Assembly: GCF_963259705.1 (NCBI RefSeq)
Contig: NC_081848.1
Location: forward strand, 54,990,895-55,054,894
Source: Myotis daubentonii
Lineage: Eukaryota > Chordata > Mammalia > Chiroptera > Vespertilionidae
Reading direction: 5' to 3'
DNA: 64,000 nt
Within the stretch, counting starts at the first letter, position 1; every line of letters begins with the position of its first letter. The notes beneath the pieces were generated by a model. It worked only from the letters and a program-made list of their open reading frames with translations. It was not told where the DNA came from and did not search any database. Of the stretch, positions 1 to 10,419 are shown in pieces. A program made the translations under genes and the position numbers.

Positions 1-950
1 CACCTTGGAGAGCCTTCCCTGAAGCCTGCAAAACGAACCCCCAAAGAGGTCAAAGGTAATGCTTACCTTCAGCAAGATATCGTTTTAAGTGTTATTCTCC
101 CAACACCACTCATAACATTCCAGGCGATTCCAACTTGTAGTTCGTTTCCAAACGATCCAATGAGAAAACAGAGGGCTGCTCAGACCCCAAGGGAAGGAAC
201 AAGCTAAACTCACTAGGATGCCCTGAGAGGCAGGCTAGGCCGGAGTCCTCTCCTTGTTAGGAAACTCCAAGGACATCTTGGGTGCCTGGCAGCTGGCTTC
301 TGAGCACAGCAGCAGGCATGCGAACTTCCGGAGCGCATACTCTCTCAAAGAGGCCCCACCTCAACATCAAGAGCTTGACGGAGCCTGGGGATCCGCGTAC
401 ACAGCCAGCTGTCAGTCAGCTGCCAGCGTCAAGGCTCCGGAATGCTTCTGTCCTCTTCACCGAGAGCTGCAGAGGCGGCTGTCAGCGGCTTCCGGGGCAG
501 ACCAGCACCGAGGAGAAAATGCTCCCATGCAGAGCACCAGCCACCAAAACCACAGCCTGGAAGTTCCTTGTGCCAAGCGCATCCCTCCAGGAGGGCCCCT
601 GTGTGTGGCCCTTTAAGCCACAAAGGGGCAACCACAAGCTCCCCAATTTAAAAGAATCGCTGATACTCAGGAAAGAGGCTTAAAAAGAGGAGCCCAGATG
701 ATCCAATCACTGGAAATGAGGCCCTGAAAAAAGGCTTGCTAACATGTTCTGAAGAAAAGACTACCAAGGAGGCTTAGCATCTTCCAAACAAGCGTGAAGT
801 TATTAGATCAAATGTCATTACAATCGGATACAATTACAATGAAAATCTCTAAGCAGCAGTCACCTACTTAGTTACCACATTAAGGCCCGAATACAGCCAA
901 GGAAGGGCACTGTCTCTTGAAGACCTCTGAAATGACAGGCAGCATGGGTA
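1..950. other. Unassigned single-copy sequence
   Basis: No repeat, RNA gene or exon is recognised here. Overlapping open frames between about 254 and 683 lie in moderately GC-rich sequence but start at non-ATG codons and show no domain or splice signal that I can support. Confidence 0.4.
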
Positions 951-1180
951 GTGGGCATCTGGGGCCAGACTACCCGAATTCAAATCACAACTCGGTCACT
1001 CACTGGCTGTGTGACTTTTGGCAAGACTCTTAACCTCTCTGTGCCTCAGTATCCATGATAATAATGGTATCTTCCTCAGAGGACTGTTGTGGAAATTAAA
1101 TTCATATATGTGAAGCACTTAGAAAAGTACCTGGTAATAAACAGTAAGGGCTATAAATATTAGCTATAAAATGATAACAG
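950..1180 (+). repeat. MIR SINE remnant
   Basis: The segment has the MIR core signature: a region ending in a 'ctgtgtgacttttggcaag' type motif, then a 'cctcagt' motif, an ATAATAATGGTA stretch and a tail resembling 'aagcacttag'. It is diverged and ancient, a tRNA-derived SINE shared by all mammals. Confidence 0.6.
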
Positions 1181-1838
1181 TATTATCATTCATGAAAAAG
1201 CCAACTCTTAGACTCTAAGAGGCAGATTACGTCAGTTAATGTTAAAGATGAAATTCCAGATCCTGAAACAAAGGTTGCTGGAAAATCTCTTTCCTGGAAA
1301 ATTGTGACTGAGCTGAAACTGGCCTGCCTATCACTTTTACTCATTGATCTGATGCCTGCCTTTGGCAGCCACACAATAAATGTACCCCACTTCCACCAGC
1401 CAGCCCTTCTTGAAGACTTGCAGCCCATCCTCCTCCATCCTCTCTCCTACAGGCTAAACACGCTAGGGCCAGGATTTCTAGGCCACTCACCATAATGGTC
1501 CCCCTCCTCAAGGGAACCTCAATTGCTCAGCATCCTCTTGAAATCTATTGCCTAGAGCACAGTGTTTACGGCTTGGCATATCCTTAGAGCTCCATAACTT
1601 GAAATGAACAAATGAAGTAGTCTACAAACGCCACGAAACACCAGAACTACTCTCCCCTTTCTCTATACTTGTACTTTTCCTAATGCGGCCTGGGCTTATA
1701 TTAGCTCCTCCAACAGAGATTTCCACATGCCTGTCAGCTTGGGTGTGCAGGGGTGTCCCCTGGGAACAAGGCTGGAGGACCCACTGAGTGACAATGAATT
1801 TGGTTCTGACAATGAACTCAGTAGCATAACAGAAAACA

Positions 1839-2066
1839 CTCTAGTCCAGCGGTTCTCAACCTGTGGGTCACGACCCCTTTGGCGGTCAAACGACCCTTTC
1901 ACAGGGGTCGCCTAAGACCATCCTGCATATCAGATATTTACATTACGATTCATAACAGTAGCAACATTACAGTTATGAAGTAGCAACGAAAATAATTTTA
2001 TGGTTGGGTCACAACATGAGGAACTGTATGTAAAGGGCCAGAAGGTTGAGAACCACTGCTCTAGTC
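1839..2066 (+). mobile_element. Non-autonomous hAT element (URR1-like)
   Basis: The body is 1847-2058. It opens with CAGCGGTTCTCAACC and closes with GGTTGAGAACCACTG, giving terminal inverted repeats of about 15 bp. It is flanked by perfect 8-bp target duplications CTCTAGTC at 1839-1846 and 2059-2066. The interior (GGGTCACGACCCC, GGGGTCGCC) resembles the URR1-type hAT family known from rodents and bats; the family name is from memory. There is no coding capacity, so it was mobilised in trans. Copies at 12700 and, inverted, at 28535 are relatives. Confidence 0.85.
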
Positions 2067-2134
2067 ATGTAGTAAACACTTGAGTCATGCAGCAAAAGAA
2101 GCTTGTCAGTGACAGATTTGAAAGGTCCGACTTC

Positions 2135-2480
2135 CCTGAATAAATCTTGACTGTGGATTAAGTGTAGTCATTAGTTCTGACCAACAAATATTTCCTCCCA
2201 GGTGCATGGTAGAAACGCACTTCCCTGCCCCTTTGAAGTTAGGAGTGATCATGTGACGTGCTTTAGCCAATGAAATGTGAGTGAAAGAGCCAGTGCACAA
2301 GTCACTAAAGTTCCCTTTGGTGATCATGAAGCACAGAGATGGAGCCTCCCTCAGTAAAGGTGACAATTCAGGTTTCTTAGTAAAAGTGAGAATAAACCTT
2401 AACTCTTTTAAGTCACTGAGATTTTGTTTCATATTATTACCGTAGCAGACCCTAGCCTATCTTGACTAATTCTGCATTAC
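2135..2480 (+). repeat. Old MaLR/MLT-like LTR fragment
   Basis: The stretch reads through 'cctttgaagttagg', 'tagccaatgaaatgtgag', 'aataaacc' and 'agcctatcttgactaat'. These resemble the polyadenylation and 3' region of an ancient mammalian LTR of the MaLR kind. Subfamily is uncertain. Confidence 0.45.
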
Positions 2481-2591
2481 TGACACAGTAACTAGAATAC
2501 TCAGACCTTATGTCCTCTGGATCCACCAAATCATAGCTTTCACATTTCTCTTCTGCATGCTTCTAATATGCAAGATGAAAAAGCATCTTTT

Positions 2592-2810
2592 GCCGAAACC
2601 GGTTTGGCTCAGTGGATAGAGCGTCGGCCTGCGGACTGAAGGGTCCCGGGTTCGATTCCGGTCAAGGGCATGTGCCTGGGTTGCGGGCACATCCCCAGTA
2701 GGAGATGTGCAGGAGGCAGCTGATCGATGTTTCTTTCTCATCGATGTTTCTAACTCTCTATCTCTCTCCCTTCCTCTCTGTAAAAAATCAATAAAATATA
2801 TTTTTTAAAA
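2592..2810 (+). mobile_element. Ves SINE, CCGGTTTGG lineage
   Basis: This is a tRNA-derived vespertilionid SINE. The head contains an A-box-like segment around TGGCTCAGTGGATAGAGCG and a B box GGTTCGATTCC. A TCGATGTTTCT repeat, a pyrimidine run and an AATAAAATATA/poly(A) tail follow. Perfect 14-bp target duplications AAAAAGCATCTTTT lie at 2578-2591 and 2811-2824. Intact duplications and promoter boxes indicate a relatively young copy. Confidence 0.95.
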
Positions 2811-3084
2811 AAAAAGCATCTTTTAGTGGGCATGCACCTGCTACACCAAGCAGCCCAGGTGAGCGCCACCTGCCAACAGTAGGGGAGATGTGTTATCTGT
2901 TCACAACAGCAATACTCTAAAGGAAGTCACAATGGAAACCTTTTTTTCTTCCCATAGGAAAAGAAACTATTTGTCTGATTCAAAGCCCTCTAAGATTATC
3001 ACTGCTGCCCAGAGAATGAGGGGTATGTGGGGGAGACTTAAGGATGAATGAAAGAATCTGGGACTAATTTGGGAGGGATGAAAA

Positions 3085-3220
3085 CCTGAATCAGAATCAC
3101 CTGAAGGCTTGTTAAAACTCATGTTCCAGGGTCCTACTCCAGAGTCTCTGATTCAGGAAGTCTGTCTGTGTAACAAGTTCTGGTTCCGAGACCACACTTT
3201 GAAAACCACAGCTCTAGAAG
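3085..3220 (+). repeat. MER5-like hAT remnant
   Basis: The MER5A-type core 'cagaatcacctgaaggctt' is followed by 'cagagtctctgattcagg' and a 'gaccacactttgaaaacc' end. It is ancient and diverged, with no readable target duplication. Confidence 0.5.
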
Positions 3221-3559
3221 GATTCCCACCAAGAAACCAGGGTGAAGGCTTTGCGAGTGGAGTCAATGTGGCCCTCCTCTTTGAAGAAGAAGAAGAAGAG
3301 AGCCAATTGTCCTTTTCCACTCAACATAATCCGAGAGCTGATGTGTGAAGGACACAAATGATCCTCACCTTTCTTTCCTCCCCACGTAACACCCTACACA
3401 ACAAAATCAAGCTCCCGTGTAAAAGATTGTAACAGTCATCTTATTCGTTGGCACTTTTTTAAAATGGTTTCATGCCTCACTCGCCCTCCAGAGCTCCACC
3501 AGGAAGTAAATCCGAGTGTGTTTCAGGAGGAAACCACTTAGAATGGGCTGCAGCCTTCG

Positions 3560-4225
3560 TCTCCAACCTTATCTCCACACTCCTCTTCCCAAACCTCCAC
3601 TACACATCAAATTTTCTCACCCTCTGACCCCACTAAGACTGGTCACACTTCCCTCAGCTGTGAACCACCCTCATACACGTGCACACTGATCCTTACTTAT
3701 CTAAATCCTCCCCCTTCCTCCTGTTAAGGGCCAGACACTTCAAGAAAGTCTTCCCTCTCTTTCATCCCCATCACAGACAATCCGTCACCACGTCCTGTCA
3801 ATGTTACCTCCCAAGTATCTCCAGGATCCATCTGGTGCTCTTCAGTTCCCACTCTAACTCAGCCTGTACAGACCCCTCTCTCCATTCTCCCTCTCTGCCC
3901 TCAAGGGCTTTGCCCAGGTTGTTCACCTGGACTGGGCAGGTCTCAATTTAAACAACATACCTTCCCCGGATGGAGAGGCCTTCCATGATCCCTAAGCCAG
4001 GTTAGAACCGTCTTTTATCAACTCCCTTTGAACCCTTTGTTTCCTCGGTCATGAACATTGGTCACATTTGTGATCTTCCGTTTGATCATCTATCTTCCCT
4101 ATTCAGCCGTAAGTTCTTCACAGACAGGACCACATGTGCCTTACGTGCTGCTGTAACTGCAGAGTCTGGCACAGCCCCTGACACAATGCGGGCATTCAGT
4201 AAGGACTTCATGAGTAAGTGCAGGG
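3560..4225 (+). repeat. L2 LINE 3' remnant
   Basis: Pyrimidine-rich sequence carries the L2 3' signatures 'cttcacagacaggacc' and 'gcacagcccctgacacaatg', and ends in a sequence like the L2 tail ('cattcagtaagga'). It is diverged and non-coding; boundaries are approximate. Confidence 0.5.
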
Positions 4226-4229
4226 ATCA

Positions 4230-4980
4230 CCACATCAGTGCATAGGAATCCTCCCTCCTCTCAATGCCCAAAGCACTTTCTGCCTCCTTGAAGGAGTGTC
4301 TGGCCACACCGGTGCACCCCCACCACTCCAGATAAACAAGTACTCCTTATGACAGCCAGGAAATAGACTCTACAGCGGAACAGTGACCCTTGAAAAGAAC
4401 ATCTTTTCCTTGGAAACTGAAAGGAATTGAGATTAGCTACAGAGATATTTTGGTAGAATAAAAGAGGCTACCTTCTCAGAAGTAATCGGGGGACAAAGTC
4501 TTTGTTAACAAGAGGAAGAGGAGGTATGTGTGACAGAGGTATTCAGTGATAAAAGTCTGCATTTTTCTAGAAGTTGGTAACTTCCCAATTTTAGCATTCT
4601 GATGGATTCCCTATCCAGACCTTTAATAATGACAGGTGCCCATGTCTCCAGGATGCCTAAGAAAGGGGGCTGAACCCAATGACCTCTCAAGAGCTTCTGA
4701 CCTCCAGGGTTCTATAAACAAATTCATTCCAAGCTGGAATTCGTAGAATCCACATTTGGGCTGTCTTTACACAGCAATTCTTTCTCAAATTAGAAGACAA
4801 GATAGTCTTTATCTTCCACTCATTCTCTAATAGTAGTAATGCTTTCAAAGTCAGACCCCAACCCCATAGTTTGGCCATCATGTCCCCTAGGCCACCAGCA
4901 TGAAAATAATTTGGCAAGCAGCATCTGACTAGGGCAAGGTTAGACCTGACTAAAGAGATCAAGCTAGAATGACATCTGGC
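4230..4980. other. Unassigned sequence
   Basis: No recognisable repeat or exon. Short minus-strand open frames at 4505-4998 show no domain features. Confidence 0.35.
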
Positions 4981-5135
4981 TTTTCTACTTCTAGCCATGC
5001 AACTCTGGGCAAGTGACTATTTCTTTGAGTCTCGGCGTCTTCATCTCTAAACAACGATGATGACCTACTCCTCAGGATTACCGCAGTAAATGAGATATGC
5101 AGGTAAAATCCCCAGCACAGAGTAAACATGCAAGG
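4980..5135 (+). repeat. MIR SINE remnant
   Basis: 'Ctctgggcaagtgactat', 'catctctaaa' and a terminal 'agcacagagtaaacatg' motif follow MIR order on the plus strand. Confidence 0.5.
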
Positions 5136-5199
5136 AATTACTGTAATTATAGATTTCTAATTTTAAAAGTTCTGTAAAATAATTATTCTATGCTGAAAA

Positions 5200-5400
5200 T
5201 ACTAGAGAGATAAAATGATGTTTGGAATTTGCTTCAAAAGAATCTCGGGGGTGGGGGGGAGTATATAGATGAAATAAAATCAGCCATGCTTTGAAAATTA
5301 TTGAAGATGAGCAATGAATACATTGGATTTATTACTGTATCTCTCTACTTTTGTATACGTTTGAAATTTTCCATAAGAGAAAGTTTATACATGTAAGTAT
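5200..5400 (+). repeat. L1 3' UTR remnant
   Basis: The stretch carries an L1 3' UTR pattern ('gatgtttggaatttgcttc', a G-run, 'gtatacgtttgaaattttcc'). It is non-coding. Confidence 0.45.
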
Positions 5401-5459
5401 CAAGGAAGGGAAATGCTGTAAAATGTGAATACTGATAATTTTTTAAAAGAACATATTTG

Positions 5460-5686
5460 GTCTAGGTCCGTGGTCGGCAAACTGCAGATCGCGAGCCACA
5501 TGTGGCTCTTTGGCCCCTTGAGTGTGGCTCTTCCTAAGCCTTAGGAGTACCCTAATTAACTTAATAACAATGTACCTGCCTATATAGTTTAAGTTGAAAA
5601 ATTTGGCTCTCAAAAGAAATTTCAATCGTCGTACTGTTGATATTTAGCTCTGCTGACTAATGAGTTTGCCGACCACTGGTCTAGGT
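5460..5686 (+). mobile_element. SPIN-like non-autonomous hAT, variant interior
   Basis: The body is 5468-5678 (211 bp). The left end CCGTGGTCGGCAAACTG differs from the SPIN end by one base, and the right end is GTTTGCCGACCACTG. Perfect 8-bp target duplications GTCTAGGT lie at 5460-5467 and 5679-5686. The left 60 bp or so match SPIN (GCGAGCCACATGTGGCTCTT), but the interior (CTAAGCCTTAGGAG ... GGCTCTCAAAAGAAATTTC) differs from the copies at 28870, 38095 and 55289. The copy at 31544 shares this interior in the opposite orientation. The two form a distinct SPIN-related subfamily. Confidence 0.88.
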
Positions 5687-6689
5687 GATTGAACAAAAGG
5701 AAAATAAATGGAAGGGAAAAAAAACACATAAAGCCAACATCTCTATTAGTTTCTCAAACGATGAATTGTTTTCTTCGAACAGAACGGCCTCAAGATGAGA
5801 AGGGAAGACAGCCATTTGCACGGGGTCTCTGCCTTCACGTTCGGTTGAAGAACCCATCCCGCTTGGGCTGGGCGGGCCTTTTAGGTAGACGGCCCTGCGT
5901 GGCAGACCCATCTCTGAGCTCCCCAGAGGCCCTGCTGAGACGGGACTGAGGAACATGAAAGTTCCTGTGTTGGGAAAAGCAACCGTGAGCTCAAAATGTC
6001 CAGGGACAAGGATGTCCCCATCCTCCTCTCTTCTAAGCCCTGGCTTTGGGCTCTTACTTGAGGCTTCCTATAGAGGCTGGTTCAGCTCAGTCTGAGGCTG
6101 TGTTTAAAGTACTTTCACACCAGATGAACGTGTTAGATGTCACTTGAGGAAAAGAATAAGTTCAAGGGAAAGAGAGCTTTTAAGAGGCTCTGACAATACC
6201 AATCACAGACATCCCCATGCCATCTCTCCCTTCCACCTCTTCCCACTGAGAGAAGTCCAGAGACTGCAGAACAAAATTCTCCCATTTCACCAACCACTCC
6301 GTGCCCCTCTAGCTGAGAGAGAAAATAGTCCAACAAGCTTTGTTTTGAGCAAATGCCTTTAAGCCCCAAGCTCTGCCCGGGAAAGAGAATATTTGAAGTA
6401 CTTACTCTTCTTGAAGAATAAAGTCACTGTTTTCTGGAGAAAACTGCCCACTCACAGGATGCCTGAATGCTGTGGTCTGCTGGTTATGGCTAAAGAGAAA
6501 GAGAAGGAGATAATGAAGGAAAAGTCATATGAATGAAAAGGATTATAGACACAACAACAGGTTGGGAATGTCTGAGGACCCCTGATCATCACAGATGCCT
6601 CCCAGGGTGAGAAAGTGGGCCTTTCTGCTGAGAGGCACTGAATCTTTTACAACCCAGCTGTATTCAAAAGCCAAGAACTTCCAGCTGAG

Positions 6690-6898
6690 CCCTAGCCAGG
6701 TAGCTCAGTTGGTTACAGCACTGTCCCAATACACCAAGGTTGCAGGTTCGATCCCCAGTCGGGGCACATGCAAGAATCAACCAATGAATGTATAAATAAA
6801 TGGAACAACAAATCTATGTTCCTCTCTTCTCTCTTTCTCTCTCTCCCCTCCCTCCCTCTCTAAAAATCAATTAATAAATAAAAATGCTTTAAAAAAAA
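6690..6898 (+). mobile_element. tRNA-derived SINE of a second, older lineage
   Basis: The head CCCTAGCCAGGTAGCTCAGT and B box GGTTCGATCCCCAGTC lead to 'caatgaatg' and 'ggaacaacaaatc' motifs, a pyrimidine run and an A-rich tail. This body differs from the Ves SINEs elsewhere in the window. Imperfect 17-bp target duplications at 6673-6689 and 6899-6915 (AAGAACTTCCAGCTGAG versus AAGAACTTCTAGCTCAG) indicate greater age. I cannot name its subfamily. Confidence 0.85.
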
Positions 6899-7479
6899 AA
6901 GAACTTCTAGCTCAGGTGCTAGAGGCCACCTACGACGCAGGGATTTTAATTCTAGGGATGTCTTGGCTCCAGGAGAGAACTGCATCTTAGAGAGACATTC
7001 CACGAAGCACCGACTCCAACAAACAGAGCAGCTTAACAAAAAGTTGCTTTAAGACGGCACGAGCTAAAACAAGAATGAAGGAAAGCAGACGGCCCTTCCA
7101 AAACCCATGAACCAGGGAAAGAATTCTAAGAATTAACCACCCACCCAGGAAAAAAACACACAACTATCTTCTTAAAATTCTTCTCCCTACTACAGAATGT
7201 CTTCACTTCAGTGACGGATATAAATGTATGGGCATGTCTCTGCAACATGACCTGCACGATTTCAACACTGCAGAGTTCCCACCACCCTTTTGAAGTTAGG
7301 AGGGATCAGCTTCCACGCCAAGCTGACAGGCACAACCAAAGTGTGTAGGTGTTTTGTGTATCCACAAAGGCTGCCTGGTTCTTTGAAAGGAAGGAGGAGC
7401 TGGCTCTAGAGACCGCTGGTTTGTTCCCTGAATAAACTAACCTAACCTCCTTTTTAAAAGAATATGATTTGTTTGAAAA

Positions 7480-7790
7480 TGTTTTCCCCAGTCACAAATC
7501 AATCCTTTGACAAATTTTAGAAAATATAGACAGAAAGAAGGTCACCCATGATCTCACCACCTAGACATATACCTTTGTATGTGCTCCTTCCTAGCTTTTT
7601 AATTTTTTCCCTTCTATTATAAAAAAAGCTATGATTTTACTGTATTTAGAAATCTGTATTCTGCTTTTATCACATCCTATGAACCCAGAAATTTTCCTAT
7701 GTCATTAAGACTTCTTCATTTGAAACAGCTGAATAATAGTCTCATCATACAGATATAGTTTTTTCTCATATCACCAACTGTTCAAAAACT
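7480..7790 (-). repeat. Possible old LINE remnant
   Basis: AT-rich sequence with 'tctgtattctgcttttatc' and 'ttcctatgtcattaag' resembles old L1-derived intergenic sequence. Family and strand are tentative. Confidence 0.3.
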
Positions 7791-7794
7791 ATTT

Positions 7795-7905
7795 CCTGGC
7801 CGTGTGTGTGCCAGGCTCTGCTTTAGATGCTGGAGACACAGAGTGGACAAGAGAGACCTTACCCAACAGCTCTTACGCTCTAGAAAGATGAACATTCTTT
7901 TAACG
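7795..7905 (-). repeat. L2 LINE remnant (antisense)
   Basis: 'Tgccaggctctgctttagat', 'gctggagacacagag' and a 'ctcttacgctctag' motif are the antisense L2 3' end order. Confidence 0.4.
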
Positions 7906-7948
7906 CTGGATATTTCAGGCACCCTCCCCACCCCACTGTTATAATAAA

Positions 7949-8306
7949 CTAGAGGCCCGGTGCATGAAATTCATGCACAGGGGTTGTGGAGGGTGGTCCT
8001 CAGCCCGGCCTGCATCCTCTTGCAATCCAGGACCTCTCAGAGGATGTCCAACGGCCAGTTTAGGCCCCATACCACCTCTCACAATCCAGGATCACTGGCT
8101 CCTAACTGCTCACCTTCCTGCCTGCCTCATCACCCCTAACCACTCTGCCTGCCTGCCTAATCACTCCTAACTGCTCGCCTGCCTGCCTGATTGCCCCTAA
8201 CTGCCTCTGCCTCGTCCCCCACCACGGCGGTTTTGTCCGGAAGGACATCCAGAAGGTCGTTCAGCCGTCCGCTCTAATTAGCATATTACGCTTTTATTAT
8301 TCTAGA
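7949..8306 (-). mobile_element. HeliBat-like non-autonomous Helitron
   Basis: Read on the minus strand, the element begins TCTAGAATAATAAAAGCG at 8306. It ends in a short palindrome (TGCATGAATTTCATGCA) followed by CACCGGGCCTCTAG, stopping at CTAG at 7949. The 5' TC, the subterminal 3' hairpin about ten bases before CTRR, and insertion between host A and T with no target duplication are all Helitron hallmarks. The terminal sequences resemble the vesper-bat HeliBat family. At 358 bp it encodes no Rep/helicase. The middle (about 8100-8215) holds a CCTGCCTGCC-rich tandem array with units of about 31 bp. Confidence 0.85.
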
Positions 8307-8309
8307 TAC

Positions 8310-9120
8310 ATCTTTGAGTATAGGCTTTTTCTGCAATTCAAATGATTTCCTTGGCTTAAAGTCCCAGGGGTAAAATGACCAGAGCATGGTCATTTTTGAA
8401 GGCTCCTAACACAGATGGTTAACATGTTTTCACTGTCAGAGTCCATCCATCATCTCAGTTTGTTGGTATTAAAGTGTTAGCCTCACCTCCAAATTGCGCA
8501 CTGAGCCAACTAGTAGATTTAAATGAGTATAGCATAAAGGTTTAAAAAGAAAAAAATCTCTAGGCCTACAAAGTTTTTCTTACTCTGCCCTGGAGCCTGG
8601 TCAGAGCACCCTGCGTTCTGGTGTCTGAGGTGAGCTGGCACCGAGGCTGGAACAGCCTGACTCCCAATAAACCAAACGTGCAGCAGGCAGAGCCAGGTTT
8701 TCCCCTGGTCCCAGCACCCTCTCACCCCTCCCCACCACTGCCAGCCTCAGACTCCCAGCTCCTGGTTCTAGGCAAGTTCTATATGCCCTCATTTGGCAGG
8801 CAGCATCCTGGTCTTTCCAAGACATGGGCATCTGGATAAGGGGGGGAAGCAGGCTCCCTTAACACCTGTTTCAGAAATCCTTGTACCATGTTCAAGGGTT
8901 GAGCTTTATTTACACCCAGCTCCTTCAAGAGAGGCATCTCCATTCACCAGGGAACCTGGAAACACAAGCTCTAATCTAAGTCTGCCTTCTTTCCACCTGC
9001 AGGAGAAAAAGGCCCTGCTCATAGTGGGAATGACAATAAAGCAACACCCTTACCACTATCCACTCTCATTGCTTAAGGGTTCTCCAGTCCTAAAGTCTTT
9101 CCTTACACATCTCAGCTATT
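8310..9120. other. Unassigned sequence
   Basis: No repeat or exon recognised. Short overlapping open frames on both strands (8519-9122) have no supportive features. Confidence 0.35.
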
Positions 9121-9121
9121 A

Positions 9122-9250
9122 ACACCGGCCACCCCATCTTATGAATGAGGAAAGGGCTCAGAGCGGTTAAGTGACTTGTTTAAGATAACTCCATCAATCA
9201 GTGACAAGACTGGGACATGAGTCCAGGTCTTCTATTTCTAAATGGCATTC
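9122..9250 (-). repeat. MIR SINE remnant
   Basis: 'Atgaatgaggaaagggctca', 'gcggttaagtgacttg' and 'gagtccaggtcttct' give the MIR core in reverse orientation. Confidence 0.55.
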
Positions 9251-9899
9251 TCTTTGCATGATAACCTGCTGTCCCCTTCCCTTAGGGGCCCGTGGGGCTG
9301 GAAGCTTCCTGGCTGGTGACAGAAATCCCTAAAGACAAGGGAACAGAAAAATAGCACCATCCACTGCTCTCCCTGCCCCTCCCTCCCTCCTTCACTCTCT
9401 GTCTCCCCTGTGCCAGGGCCAGGGTCTGACTGACAACACCAACGTGACTCTCAGTAACTCCCAAACAGCCTCTGGTCCTATCACAAGGTCAACTGGGTGG
9501 AACTCTGGTGGAATCAGGCAAAGAGCGAATCTTCTATGTACTTGGAGCAGCAGCCAGCATCGGCAACCACTTCACATACTAATACACCACACAACCTTAG
9601 TAGCAACTCCTGGGCTCCCCACACCCAACCTGTACAAGCTTGACAAGCCCAGAGTCTTGGGTAAGTAAATCCTGAGCTGAATGGCGCAGGCACTAAGATG
9701 AAGTTTACTGAGACATTCTAACATTAGAAGAAAGGCAGTTTTTAAAAGTGGACAAAAACACAGCTGTCATTGCACCAAATGTAGAGGTAGCTTCCTAAAG
9801 TTTCCTCCCTAAAATGAATGCTGCCCTTTTTGCCCCCCCCCCCCAAAAAAAGGTATTAACCACAGCATCATTAGCATCATTTCCTGCATTTACATGAAG

Positions 9900-10015
9900 C
9901 CTTAAGTGTAGTCACATTTGTCACCGCATTGGACCCTCCCAAGTACCCACTGAGTTAGGCAAAGCAGGCATTTTTATCCCCATGTTACACAATAGGAAAC
10001 AGGATTCGGGTTATG
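9900..10015 (-). repeat. MIR SINE remnant
   Basis: 'Gcatttttatccccatgtta' followed by 'caataggaaacagg' is the reverse MIR core. Only a fragment remains. Confidence 0.45.
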
Positions 10016-10204
10016 GGATGGTATTGAACGCTAAATTTAAAGAGAAAAAAAGAGACTCATATATTGAGAAAAGAGATGAACCAAAGTAATGCCTCTGAAA
10101 TACTGTTTAACATTTGATCATGTCTGATCAGACTCACCCAACTTGCTAATGGCAAAGCTTCTGGTTCAGCATTTTTAGAGCAAAGGAGGAAAATTTAGGT
10201 CCTT

Positions 10205-10400
10205 AGGCTGTTTTATTTCATTTAATCTTCCCAAGTATCCTGTAGGGCAAGCTGTGTCTCATCACACCACGCCACGGGTGAGGAAAGGGAGGCCCGAAAA
10301 GGGTAGATGACTTGCCCACAAGGACAGTCAACTCCTGCGTTCCTGCATCTCGGTGAACCTCCTCCTGATCTCTTTCTGCTACTCCAGACTCACCCTTACC
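10205..10400 (-). repeat. MIR SINE remnant
   Basis: 'Atttaatcttcccaag', 'gaggaaagggaggcccg' and 'gatgacttgcccacaagg' follow reverse MIR order, 3' tail first. Confidence 0.5.
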
Positions 10401-10419
10401 AAACCAAGGCTGCCTATTA

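Noticed and set aside
2592..2810. tRNA gene suggested by A-box and B-box sequence
   Set aside because: The promoter boxes belong to the SINE head. The sequence continues into a SINE body and poly(A) tail with target duplications, and does not fold as an intact tRNA. The same applies to the other Ves copies.
8100..8215. CRISPR-like array of regularly spaced repeats
   Set aside because: Units of about 31 bp are imperfect and contiguous without unique spacers, and they lie inside a Helitron in a mammalian genome.
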